Origin: Apostichopus japonicus
Lineage: Eukaryota; Echinodermata; Holothuroidea; Aspidochirotida; Stichopodidae
Direction: 5' to 3'
Assembly (NCBI RefSeq): GCF_037975245.1
Contig: NC_092567.1
Coordinates: 20,678,376-20,742,375, forward strand
DNA: 64,000 nt
Positions 11,198 through 22,828 of this stretch are shown in pieces. Every line of letters begins with the position of its first letter. Position 1 is the first letter of the stretch. A model generated the notes under the pieces. It was given only the letters and a program-made list of their open reading frames with translations, ran no database searches and had not been told where the DNA came from. Both the position numbers and the translations under genes were made by a program.

Positions 11198-13161
11198 CAG
11201 AGCCGTATATAGAGAGAGTTTGGCCAACTGGCGATTTGTGACGTCACACGCAAACCATGGGCATCAAAATAGGTCCAGTTGTCGTTACCAGTTGCGCGAA
11301 ACACGAAAAACACCACACACATTATATAGCAGCTTTGCACACTGTGCTCGTTGCGAACAAACGAAGCGACTCAGAATGTCAGATTTTGACAGGCATACGA
11401 GGAACAAAATGGATATCAGGTAATGAATTAGAGTATGCGTTAGTTAATGACATTTACGTTTATCTTCACACCTGAAATGCATAGAAAACTAGCTGAAAAC
11501 CTGTCATTACACTTGTTTTATTTTACGCCTCATACTACTAGTCCTACTTTAGTCATACAAACGAAAAGCACACATCACAGTCCTGGCTAGGCTAGATTAC
11601 AGACGCACAACTATAGCATCAGGCCTACATTAATAGATCCTTCAATTAAATAAAGTAGGCCTACACATAAAATGACAATTTATGCTTCACTGATCTTTTC
11701 AGGTTTGCCAAAAAGTAGTTGTACCAGAGGTCATTGTATTAAACTCCAGAAGTTACATAGTAGGATTAATATTCGGCATAACTTTTTCTCTAAAGTCTAA
11801 TACAACTTATACAAGGGTTGTGAATGGATGGAATGGTTTGCCTGAGAAGGTTGAATTGCAAGTAGTGTGAATGGGTTTAAGAATACTTTGGATGAGTACA
11901 TTAAGCATTGTAATTGGGTATGACATTTGATGTCCTCGGTTTTATTCCTCTCATATAGCCTTAGGGTCCTTAATGGGGACTTGAATGTCTCTCCTGGTCT
12001 TTTTTTCTACTAAACTAAACTATATACTTGAGTGTAGGAGTTAGCAATAGTTGGGAGACTGTGGGCAAACCTAAGACTGATATTGTGGTGTTAATTTCTC
12101 AGGAATGTAGTACTAGGCTATAGTAGGTGCAACAGATTGAATGGGTCTGTCGAGAAAAAAAAACCTGCAACAACTGAATACTGGTGTATGTTGTAGCTTA
12201 TGTATTTTCCATTAACATATATACTATACTGTCATGTCCTTAATAAGGTTTCATGGATCACACTGACATAGTGTGCCTACTTGTCAGTGTTGTCAACTGA
12301 GCACAGGGCTGATGACATCATTCAGTTTGTTATTATGCAGACAGCAAATGGCCATAATGATAATTATTAATTGTTACTTATTCTTCATACTGCCCTTACT
12401 GGCCTTACCTGAACAGTGATGTATAAAAATGCAAGAAGTCGTTAAGCTTTTCATTTAAGAATCGTTTCAGCCTGTCCTATTTCAAACATATGATTGGCAG
12501 GTTTCCACGTTACATAGCTTATCAAAATGGAGCTGTTCTGTAAAGCAAGAAAATCACACATATGCATGCATACAAACACACTCATATATAACAATTTCTG
12601 AATATCTTTTCAGCTGCCCAAAGGTACTGGAATGCAAGCTCTGTTGGGTGAATTAAAAAACCCTCATTGTACTCTTTTATCATGGTCAGCGTAGCTGGAA
12701 CCAGCAATGATGGTGATGTGGATTTGACAGTACCTAGACAAGAATTCAATAGCTGCTTTGTGTTGAAGTGGGTTCAACTTGCTCAAGGCCATGACAGGAT
12801 GACGACTAGACATTAGGATGAATTATCTGTTGCAGAGCTCTATAAACCAGGCAGTTGTTAAAACATCCATTGGGTGACCCTCACAGTCTACCAGGCACTG
12901 CATCGCAGAAGCAAAATAAATTTGTGTGATACCTTCATCTTATGAGAGTGGAATGGTATCAGTGTGGCCTCTGTCAATTTGGCTTCAAGTCTTTGTTTTC
13001 TTGAAAGCTGAGAAGATCTTTCAGTGGTTTCACACTGACCTCTGTACTTGACAATTCATGTGTATTTGCCAGCTCAGGAGGAAGCCAGATTTTAATTACA
13101 TTAACCAATGCTGACTTTTTTTTGGACATGTGGTACATCTGCAAGGAGGTGAAGGAAGCAG

Positions 13162-13373
13162 TTGGAGTTGCATGGATGTGGAATCTTGTTGATAGTCTGG
13201 CAGTCTTATCCACAGATTATCCCAAAGCTTCTCCACATTGCCACATTCAGAACTTATTACATTGATAAACTTGAAAATTGCAGGAATCTAACAAAGCACC
13301 CATCAAGGGAATTTGTTTGTATAATTATTGAAAACTGTGACCTTCTGATGTGACAGACTAATGTGAAATAAAG
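13162..13373 (+). pseudogene. possible 3' coding remnant in E2 with AATAAA
   Basis: A 63-codon frame (13162-13353) beginning MELHGCGILL is followed within about 20 bases by AATAAA. Its counterpart in E1 is 9041-9232. Another frame here reads KEVKEAVGVAWMWNLVDSLA before a stop, so the reading frame is uncertain. Not recognised. Confidence 0.2.
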
Positions 13374-13502
13374 GGCAGTAGATTACCTTGTAAATGAACC
13401 TTGTTATTGTTTGATTGTATCTAATGTTTGCAAAATTTTAAGTTGCATGCTACCAATTGAAACATAAATCTTTCTCTATTAATGGGATATAAATACTTCT
13501 CC

Positions 13503-13865
13503 TTAAAGGGTGTGGAGACTCCCGCACAAAGAAACGTCTCATGCCGGTTATCTGACCTAGTTTCGAATGCGGTGTAACAGAAGTGTTAGACACCACCATT
13601 GATCCCAGAAAATACACATACAGCTTGCTACCATCTGTAAATAGACATTAGTGTACAGTCAATACAAACATCACAGTCAATACCCACAACACAGTGCACA
13701 TAGCAGCGTGGACATCTCAGGTCTAGATATAAGATAACAAGGTATCAGGTTTCATTACTGTCTGCATTTTGTAGCGACACAAAAAAAACTTCACTTGCAA
13801 GCAACGGAAAGTAAACTTTTTCAGAGCGCGGCATGCGGTTTAGGGCAAGTCTTCAATACCTTTAA
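13503..13865. mobile_element. TTAA-flanked MITE, copy 3 (inside E2)
   Basis: Same element as at 237-605 and in the same orientation, bounded by TTAA, in the position corresponding to copy 2 in E1. Confidence 0.8.
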
Positions 13866-16185
13866 ATATACTACATCGGTTGTTGTCACTTGATCATTTG
13901 CTTGTGTGTGAGCTAAACAGCTTAAATAATATGTAAAAAAATAATACAAACTTTCAAATTGCCAGATATTTACTTGCTCAAAATCATTATCCAATCATGA
14001 TTTGTTGCTATCCTTGAGTCCATTATTCAGATGATGAGGCAGATTCCCTTCAACTCTCCATGATGAAGGTAAAACCTTATATCTTAACCAACTGCCATTG
14101 AGTGTCCATTTGAAAGTTTCAAACACACAAGTGCATTGATTAAAACAAAGACTTTATTGCTGTGGTTGCAGGAACTGGATTTCAGTCTAGTAGTCACTCA
14201 CCAGGTTTGTCATTATCACAGTCTGCTAACTGTGGCTTTTTTTGTTAGGAGTTTTTCTTCAGAGCACATGTCACCTTTGATTTGTAAAAAAAAGTCCTGA
14301 AATTCAGGGAGTTAAAATTTACTGTCTAAAGATAATTTAAAAAGATTTTTTTTAACTTCAATCGTCAATGTGGGTGTCAATTAAGGGATAAGGAGGTACT
14401 GATGCAACTTTGATAAATGATAGTTGACTGCATCCAAATTAAACCAAGGCCTAGGCTATACTTTTGAAGAAGAAAAAATTAGGCTGAATTCATGTTAGCC
14501 TAAAAAGGCTAGGCCAATGCTGACAATTAACACAAACCAAGATCATTTAACCATTTGGGCACTTGTTTATGGCATACTAAAAGGGTCTATATAATTAGGC
14601 CTGTATGTGTACACAACCCACAAGTTGCCAATGAGTATAGACCTAGCCTAACTAGTTTAGGCCTAGGCTACTTTGTTTTCCTTAGACCTAGTTTAATTGG
14701 GCCTTATACTGTGTTATATTATGTAATGTGCTATAACAGTTGTAGTAATAGCAAGAATGGTCCAGGTCTAACTAAGCCCAGGCTTAACTTATGCTTCGGG
14801 CTTAACTAAGGATTAGGGCTTTACGTGATGCCTAGAGGCTAGCCCACCCTTTAACATTAAACTAAAAGTGATACTTTTTTAGGCTAGGCATAGCCTAGGC
14901 ATACAATAACTAGGAATTAGGATAACTATATGTGCGACTGAAACTGCCATGCCTATGATTAGGAGAGCTGGCATAATGAAATCGAATTTGTGGATCGTAA
15001 AACGAGAGAGAATAGCCATGCATGTAATTACAGAAACCAGTCTGAACGTAAAATTCTCGCATTGCTTGTACATTACTCGTATTACACTAGGGCCTATGGC
15101 TAGTATGGGCCTAGGCTACACAGACTTTTTTTTCATTAGATCTCCATCTTGTTCTTTCTACTTCCAAAAATTCCTCTTCTTTTATGGTCAGTCGGATAAT
15201 CAAACAACAATATCCATGTTCTGACCGATTGCAGCATCCCCAGCACCATTTCTTTCATAATTTCGTACTTTTTTCGTGTACACAAACGATAGTCTATACA
15301 CTGTGAGTATGCGTGTCGTCTGCTATAAAGTTTTCAAGTGGACCTATTTTACCACCCTGTGTGGGCGTTTTCCCTCTCGACCAATCCAAATCGGTTACAT
15401 GGTTGGCCAAACTCTCTCTATATACGGCTCTGATAGTGTCGAAAGCGCTCCTACAGACCATTCTCGCCACTCCTGACCAATACCCCTAGCTCCGCCACTG
15501 CCGCCGCGCCTCCTACGCCTGTGTGTAGTGTTCGGTTGAAGGAAATATCTGCTATTTTTTCATTTTCTTCAACCAAGTTTTATAATAGCCGTTATAAGAG
15601 GTTTTAATGTTTGTACACCAATATATGAACTGTGTCTGAATTTTCGAAAATTTCTGACCAACATTCTGCATCACACTTCCCTCTACTCGTGCAATTTTGA
15701 CCGGTCTGTTAGGGGTTCAAGGAAGTTTTTCTATATTGGTTGTCCATAGATGAAATTTTGTACAACATTTAGGGTATGTTTTCAAGTGAGTTTATTCACG
15801 AGAAATGTGAATTTTCAAATTCTGAACAAATATGGGGCTTAAAACCTTGAAAAGTGGGGCTGACGGGTATTGTGGGCCGCGACGTAGAATCACCTACAAA
15901 AGCAAAGACCCACAGGAGATGCCATCAGGTCGAACATGATGTGTGCCGGGTTGACAAACTTCAAAAAGGTTATGGATGGAAAAAAAAAACTATTAGGAAA
16001 TACCTGGTTCTCAGGCAAAAAGTGTACATCTGGTTGGTCATTTCAAGCCCGAGAAGTGCCATTTCCGGTGATCTGGGGGGGTTTCAAAACAAGAAATTTT
16101 CTTGTACGCTGCGCGCCAACCGATGGTGGCGCTCCGCTTAGATAGTAATTCGCGCCCCCCGGGTTTGAAAATCCTGGATACGCGC

Positions 16186-16198
<13 letters not shown>

Positions 16199-16224
<26 letters not shown>
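16199..16224. repeat. (TA)n, right flank of outer hAT
   Basis: Continuation of the microsatellite into which the outer hAT element inserted. Its other half is at 5493-5519. Confidence 0.9.
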
Positions 16225-16226
<2 letters not shown>

Positions 16227-16507
16227 AATAACGGAAAAACTGTTAAACAACTATGCTGCATTTAGAGAAAGGCTGGATCTCGAGTGAGATACAATAATCC
16301 GAATTTCTAAAACTTCTGCTCAATTCAGCAGAAATCAGTAAGTCGCTTTGCCTTTACAACCATGCCGACATCTTCTCTATAAAACAGTTTCAATTCCTGC
16401 TACTCCTTGTCACTTTCGGTGATGGTGATCATGCACTGAAGAAGAGCTAGTTTTGCTCGAAAGCTCTGCAAAAACCAAACATTGGCTGTTTTACTTCCAA
16501 TCACTTA

Positions 16508-16509
<2 letters not shown>
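16225..16509. other. intergenic, no gene seen
   Basis: No exon-like signal. The stretch ends at a second (TA)n. Confidence 0.5.

Positions 16510-16588
<79 letters not shown>
16510..16588. repeat. (TA)n microsatellite
   Basis: About 79 bp of pure TA, contiguous with an inverted SINE body. Confidence 0.98.
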
Positions 16589-16590
<2 letters not shown>

Positions 16591-16645
16591 AGAACAGTGA
16601 AAAAACTTTCAGCCTCATATGAATGACGATTGAGTATAGATATTT
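16586..16645 (-). mobile_element. SINE 3' body, inverted
   Basis: AACAGTGAAAAAACTTTCAG is the reverse complement of the body of the SINE at 5440-5480 and likewise abuts (TA)n. The tRNA head is not recognisable. Confidence 0.5.
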
Positions 16646-17189
16646 CCCACAGTTTGTTATACCAAATTTAAATGGAGAAGAAATTGCCATTTCTTCTGCG
16701 TAATCGCTTTCATCATTGAAATAACTCATGTTTTCGAGTTCATGGGAGGTAGGTTTGTGTTTTCAATTGACGGTGTAAATTCGATGTTAATTTCAACGAG
16801 ATATCTCCAATGCAAATAGCGAGTCCTCATGGAAATGGAAAAATATTCGACAATCTTAACAACAATTCAGTCAGAAAATTGGTCATGTTTAAAATATCAA
16901 ATGGGCATGACCTCGTACTTTCTAAACTTGACGTCATCAAACAGAATACATTTCAGCAGACCTGGCGCTTCAGAGAGGTTTCGTACGATGACATAAGTAA
17001 ACCACACACACAATGTGGTGATTGGTAGTAGTCTCATGAATATTTATAACCGTTTTCCAATCAGATCAGATCATCGGTTGTGCATAGTTTCGCCTAGGAT
17101 CTGATATGCTTCCCATCATGAAAGCAGTTTGATCATAACTAAACTGCGCATGCCCAGCAGTTCTACTCAAATAACCCGCCGTCAATCCA
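16646..17189. other. intergenic, no gene seen
   Basis: Unremarkable sequence. A 72-codon frame at 16810-17028 has no recognisable similarity. Confidence 0.4.
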
Positions 17190-17690
17190 TTCGAACATTA
17201 TCTAGCGGCAGTATATAGAATCACGCATATAAGCCACTTCTCGCCAATAGGGTGGCATACTCCTATTAGAGTCTATATCAATCCGCTCGATTGTTCTCCA
17301 TCAGGAAAAGTGCCAAAAAAGCAGCAGGAGAACATCTTTTGTGAGCTGTTATCAATCATAATCTAGTTTTTTTTGTGGCTTGCATGTTGAAGAGCATGAA
17401 TGGAAGTACATGTGGTGAGACAATTGGGTCAATTGAGGCAATTTTAGACCCCCGTTAGGCCTCCCAGGAGCAGCGTAGGAAATTTGTTTACCACTGAGTG
17501 AAAAGGTTTGTTTACAAGTGACGAAAACTTCCGGCTCGGATAGCAAAAAATCTACACGGTCATGATATGGAAAATTGATAATGCCATGAAAGGCCAATTT
17601 GTCAGCTATCCGGTGATGGGTAGCGTTTAGCTAGTGAAAACTTTTATCTAGACTTAGAGACCACATTACTTTTGTGATTTAGTGTGTAAG
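17190..17690 (+). repeat. dispersed repeat, copy 1
   Basis: A roughly 500-bp stretch whose reverse complement, diverged, is at about 58130-58555. Shared landmarks in order include ATATCAATCCGC, GGAAAAGTGCC, the CTCCCAGGAGCAGCGT region and CTAGTGAAAACTT near the end. No coding capacity is evident, so an old transposon family is likely. Confidence 0.6.
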
Positions 17691-18817
17691 TCAATGGGGC
17701 TTTTAATGGGCGTATGCTACCATAGGTCGTAGGCCTGCTACTTTTTTTTTAAGTACAGGTCAAAGGTTAACATTTCTTAGATGTCTGTGTATGTCGATTC
17801 GCCCTCTATTTGGGAATGACAACTCTTAGTCAATAGTTTTGGGCTCGAAATTAAATCGTCCCGAGAAATAGATATTTTTTCGTTGAAGCCCCGAGTAACC
17901 CAATCATAACTTTTACATGTGCATTTTCAGCTAAATATTACATAATTTGCAGAATTTCAAGAACAATGTAGCTAATATTTCGATGGCGATATTTCCTTAA
18001 GAATATCGATAACATAATTTACGAACGTTTTCGACACATTTGAAGGACTAATTGTTAAAATTATCGAAATTCGATTTTCCGAAAAGGTCCAGTTGCCCCA
18101 ACGGAAAAAGTCCAGGCTGTTCCAATGAGCATTTAGTGAACCTAATGTTATAAATTAACACTGATGTTGACTTTTGGCCTTCCATGCTTTATGTTGCTAA
18201 ATTTCTCGGCTTTCGAACGTCTTCATGAAAATAGTTATCTCTAATAATTTGATTCAGCATAGTAGTTAATTAATTCGTTATTCGAATGAAAATTGAAATT
18301 TGCTAAGAAAACGCTGCATTCGACGAGATTTCGAGACATTTTGAATTCTACGGAGGCCAATACAAACCGTTGTTCCTCTCTATAGAACAACTGCGGTAAA
18401 ATAATAGTGTATACGCATCGTTTTTATTATTATACTTTAGTGCAGATTACAGAAAGATTCAAATCTAAGTACCACGCAAACGCTGCCGACTTGGAAAAGA
18501 TATATTTGCCCGTACAAAGTGGGTAGGGTGATTGGGTGTATGGCGGGGGGGGGGGGGTAAATCGGACGAATACCCCCACTTCACAACGCCCAACAAACAT
18601 ATAACAAATAGAGAAAGATAAAACTAGACTAGCTGCAAATGACACAAAACTCAGTCTACCTGGATTGGAATTTATTAGCAACGAACTTACCTTCTGCGTC
18701 CATGGAGATATGAATCCTGACGTAACAAGCATCTGGTAATAGGACAACCTGACATCATATATTATATTAAAGTTTATTTCTACGAAGTTTAAGCCTTTCA
18801 AAACATCGATTCGCCGC
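17691..18817. other. intergenic, no gene seen
   Basis: AT-rich, with a G homopolymer near 18545-18557. A 129-codon minus-strand frame (18430-18819) is partly proline-rich over the G run and is not recognisable. Confidence 0.4.
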
Positions 18818-20480
18818 ACTTAAAAAACGCTTTTCTCAAGACAAAAGTGGCATTCTACGAAGTTTAAGCCTTTTAAATTGATATGAAATGATATCAATAT
18901 ATAATATAAAAATGTTATATATCCATAAAAATCGAATGACTTAAGTACTCTTTTTAGCTCAAATCTAATCAAAAGGGCTCCATCGATCGTATGTATGATT
19001 TTGGGAAGAATTAAAAAAGTCGTCATTTTAGCCCAAAAGTAACAATATCATAAGGAATTGTCCATTTTGAGCTAAAAAAGAATGTTTTTGAAATAATGTC
19101 AGGATGTAGACCACGGATTCCCAGCACTCAGAAAACGCTACTTTCAAGACTAAAGTGGCATTCTACGAAGTTTAAGCCTTTGAAATTGATAGCAATATAT
19201 AATATGAAAATATTATATTTTCATAAAAATCGAGTGAATTTAGTACTATTTACATCTCGAATCTAATCAAAAGGGCGCCATCGATCGTATCTATGATTTT
19301 GGGAATGATTAAAATAGTCGTCATTTTGGCCAAAATTTCACAAAATCATAAGAGGATAGCCTTACAAAATTGTCCATTTTGGGCCAAAAATGAATGTTTT
19401 CAAAATAATGTCAGGATGTAGACCACGGATTCCCAGCACTCAGAAGACGCTACTCTCGAGACAAAAGTGGCATTCTACGAAGTTTAAGCCTTTTAAAATT
19501 GATATGAAATGATAACAATATATAATATGAAAATGTTATATTTTCATAAAAATCGAATGACTTAAGTACTATTTACATCTCGAATCTAATCAAAAGGGCG
19601 CCATCGATCGCATGTATGATTTTGGGAAGAATTAAAAAAGTCGTCATTTTGGCCAAAAATTAACAAAATCATAAGGGTATAGCCTTACAAAATTGTCCAT
19701 TTTGGGCCCAAAATGAATGTTTTCAAAATAATGTCAGGATGTAGACCACGGATTCCCAGCACTCAGAAAACGCTACTCTCGAGACAAAAGTGGCATTCTA
19801 CGAAGTTTAAGCCTTTTAAAATTGATATGAAATGATAACAATATATAATATGAAAATGTTATATTTTCATAAAAATCGAATGACTTAAGTACTATTTACA
19901 TCTCGAATCTAATCAAAAGGGCGCCATCGATCGTATCTATGATTTTGGGAAGGATTAAAAAAGTCGTCATTTTGGCCAAAATTTCACAAAATCATAAGAG
20001 TATAGCCTTACAAAATTGTCCATTTTGGGCCAAAAATGAATGTTTTCAAAATAATGTCAGGATGTAGACCACGGATTCCCAGCACTCAGAAGACGCTACT
20101 CTCGAGACAAAAGTGGCATTCTACGAAGTTTAAGCCTTTTAAAATTGATATGAAATGATAACAATATATAATATGAAAATGTTATATTTTCATAAAAATC
20201 GAATGACTTAAGTACTATTTACATCTCGAATCTAATCAAAAGGGCGCCATCGATCGCATGTATGATTTTGGGAAGAATTAAAAAAGTCTTCATTTTGGCC
20301 AAAAATTAACAAAATCATAAGGGTATTGCCTTACAAAATTGTCCATTTTGGGCCAAAAATGAATGTTTTCAAAATAATTTCAGAATGTAGACCACGGATT
20401 CCCAGCACTCAGGAAACGCTACTCTCAAGACAAAAGTGGCATTCTTCGAAGTTTAAGCCTTTCAAATTGATATGAAATGA
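18818..20480. repeat. tandem satellite array, left part
   Basis: Monomers of about 312-324 bp. The landmark GTAGACCACGGATTCCCAGC starts at 19106, 19418, 19741, 20064 and 20388. Each carries GGCATTCTACGAAGTTTAAG, GCGCCATCGATCG and AATGAATGTTTTCAAAATAA. Adjacent monomers alternate between two variants (see findings). The array is interrupted by a hAT at 20481 and resumes at 22428. Confidence 0.95.
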
Positions 20481-22427
20481 CAGTGGCGGAGAAACAGGGG
20501 GGGTTGGGGGGTTTTAACCCCCCCACTTTTTGAAGAGGGGGGGTTGGCCCACACAATCAACCCCCCCTAGTTTTAGCCAGTAATGTTCTGTTATAGCCTA
20601 TGTTATGTGCTCCAAATGGCATAATAAATCAAATTATTGAATTTGAAATTGTTAAAGTCATTTCAACCTTTTACCTGGTAGGCTACATCAACAATTAACG
20701 ACCGAAAACCGAGTTAGAATTGTCCCACACATTATTTCTAGCCCCTTTCCCCCACCTTGCGCATTGGAACTTGTAGCTCATAGCGCTAACTTCACCCCAC
20801 AACAGACATACACAAAATAACGTTTTGTTGCTGTTGAATAGCTTTGGAACTGTATACACTTGCCAACTTCAACGAGGTGAAGGAAGGAAAAGAAAAAGAA
20901 GAAAGAGAGAAAAGGAGAAAAGGATGGAGTAGAAAATACGGGAAAACGGGAAGAGAAAGAGGAACAGTGACAAAATTATTCGAATTTGTAAAGCAAACAG
21001 CAGATATCACATCATATCAGTGAGCATGAAAATGGCGTTCCACGATAAACAGCCTCCAAACCATGGGCGCAGATCCTGGTGAAGACAGCGGGACGCGTCC
21101 CCACCAACTTTTTCAGTAGTGGGGACATGATATACCGTGTCCCCACCAATTTGTCTTGACCAATAGCTGCATTTCAAGTTCCCCTGTATTGAACTTTGGC
21201 GCAGTTTGATCCAGCATTGTGCAAATGACATGCAGCAGTTCTCATTTTATTGTATTGTATCCACAGTTGTTAAATATAGGACGGAAATCGCATTTGCGGC
21301 AGTCTATATTTGTTTTCTGGGAGAGGACCCCAGACCCATCGTATATACAAAAGTCTACTTGGATTATTTGACCCCTGATTTTCTTTCTGCAGACGCCCAT
21401 GTATTTCTCCAAACCAAATTTCTAAGCCATGAGATCTAAAACTTAAGGAGGTTTAGGAGCATCATTAGGTCTGGGAAGTGTTATTTCCGGCGATCTGGGA
21501 GGTATATTTGCCCAAAAAATCGTACGCTACGCGCGAACCCATGGTCGCGCTCCGCTTAGATAGTATCAGAGAGCATACACGCGTCCCCACCATTATCCAA
21601 CACTGATCTGCGCCCATGCTCAAAACTGTCGATGTGTGTATAGTGTTCGGTTTTGGAAATATCTGGTATATTTTTATTTCCATCAACGAAATGTTTTAAT
21701 TGCGGTCTGAATTTTCGAAAATTCCCTAACCAACATTCTTCATCATACTTCATCATACTCGTGCAATTTTGACCCGTCTGTTAGGGTTTGAAGGAGGTTT
21801 TTTCTATATCGGTTGTCCATAGATGATATTTTGTGCAACATTATGGGTATGTTTTGAAGTGAATTTATTCACGAGAATTGTGAATTTTCAAATTCTGAAC
21901 AGTGGGGCTGACGGATACTGTGGGCCGCGATGAAGAATCACCTACAAAAGCAATGATCCACAGGATATGTGATGAAGTCGAACATGATGTGTGACTGGTG
22001 ACAATCTTCAAAAAGGTTATAGATGAGAAAAAAGGGTATTTGGAAATACTTGGTTCTCAGGCAAAAGTGTACATATGGTTGGTCAGTTTCAAGCCCGAGA
22101 AGTGCCATTTCCGGTGATCTGGGGGTACCAAAACCAGAAATTTGCTTGTACGCTGCGCGCCAACCAATGGTGGCACTCCGCGTAGAAAGTAATACGCGCC
22201 CCCCGGGTTGGAAAATCCTGCATACGCCCCTGGTTAAATGCAGCTTTTCAAGGCCTGGGCAGTGCCATTTACTGCAATCTGGGAGGCAATATTTGCCAAA
22301 AGATTCTTGTGCACTTCGCGCCAACTTATGGTGGCGCTCCACTTAGATAGTGAGCCAGCAGTTATGACTTTTTATTTCATCAATGGCCTGCAACCCCCCC
22401 ACTTCTGACAAGAAATCTCCGCCACTG
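20481..22427. mobile_element. hAT-like element in the satellite array
   Basis: Termini CAGTGGCGGAGA and TCTCCGCCACTG form a perfect inverted repeat. TGAAATGA at 20473-20480 and 22428-22435 is an exact 8-bp target duplication. The 1,947-bp element encodes no recognisable transposase. It carries a C/G-run near each end, a purine-rich stretch (20880-20960), two CGATCTGGGAG modules (22090-22352) and a nested element at 21062-21618. It is related in part to the outer element at 5520-16198. Confidence 0.9.
21062..21618. mobile_element. nested hAT-like MITE
   Basis: 557 bp with inverted ends CATGGGCGCAGATC and GATCTGCGCCCATG. The flanks CTCCAAAC (21054-21061) and CTCAAAAC (21619-21626) are an 8-bp duplication with one mismatch. 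The uninterrupted relative at about 6360-6380 reads CCTCAAAACTGTC, confirming the insertion. It carries one CGATCTGGGAG module just before its right end. Confidence 0.85.
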
Positions 22428-22828
22428 TGAAATGATATCAATAAATGATATGAAAATTGTCATATTTTCATGAAAATCGAATGATTTAAGTACTCTTTTC
22501 AGCTCGAATCTAATCAAAAGGGCGCCATCGATCGTATGTATGATTTTGGGAAGGATTAAAAAAAGTCGTCATTTTGGCCAAAATTTCACAAAATCATAAG
22601 AGTGTAGCCTTAAAAAGTTATCCATTTTTGGCCAAAAATGAATGTTTTCAAAATAATGTCAGGATGTAGACCACGGATTCCCAGCACTCAGAAGACGCTA
22701 CTCTCGAGACAAAAGTGGCATTCTACGAAGTTTAAGCCTTTTAAAATTGATATGAAATGATAACAATATATAATATGAAAATGTTATATTTTCATAAAAA
22801 TCGTGTGACTTTAGTACTCTTTGAAAGT
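22428..22828. repeat. tandem satellite array, right part
   Basis: Continues the monomer interrupted at 20480, with the next GTAGACCACGG landmark at 22666. It ends where the segmental duplication begins. Confidence 0.9.

Larger units (their letters stand above)
11198..15432 (-). mobile_element. hAT element E2 (4,235 bp), inverted copy of E1
   Basis: Near-identical reverse complement of E1 with the same 31-bp terminal inverted repeats, and flanked by ATAGTGTC at 11190-11197 and 15433-15440. Differences are scattered substitutions and small indels, so the two copies are recent relatives. E1 and E2 together form an inverted repeat with 4.2-kb arms and an 8-bp spacer. No intact transposase was recognised. 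Confidence 0.9.
6647..15500. mobile_element. middle hAT MITE (interrupted)
   Basis: Ends CAGTGGCGGAGC and GCTCCGCCACTG form a perfect inverted repeat. The flanks CCGCCGCG at 6639-6646 and 15501-15508 are identical 8-bp target duplications. Its own sequence is about 376 bp (6647-6962 and 15441-15500) and includes one copy of the CGATCTGGGAG module. The paired 4.2-kb hAT elements are inserted in that module. Confidence 0.85.
5520..16198. mobile_element. outer hAT-like element (interrupted)
   Basis: The left end is CAGGTGCGTATCCAGG and the right end CCTGGATACGCGCCTG, an inverted repeat with one mismatch, inserted in (TA)n so that the 8-bp target duplication reads TATATATA and cannot be distinguished from the microsatellite. 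Its own sequence is 5520-6646 plus 15509-16198, about 1.8 kb, and lacks a transposase. Parts match the element at 20481-22427: the purine tract at 5640-5740 with 20880-20960, and 15525-16190 with 21635-22210. The remaining 8.9 kb is later insertions. Confidence 0.7.

Noticed and set aside
10912-11475. Paired frames of 64-87 codons near the E1/E2 junction
   Set aside because: They are mirror images of each other in the element ends, overlap on both strands, and have no recognisable domain.
18818-22828. CRISPR-like array
   Set aside because: Units are about 323 bp tandem satellite monomers without short repeats and unique spacers, in a eukaryotic genome.
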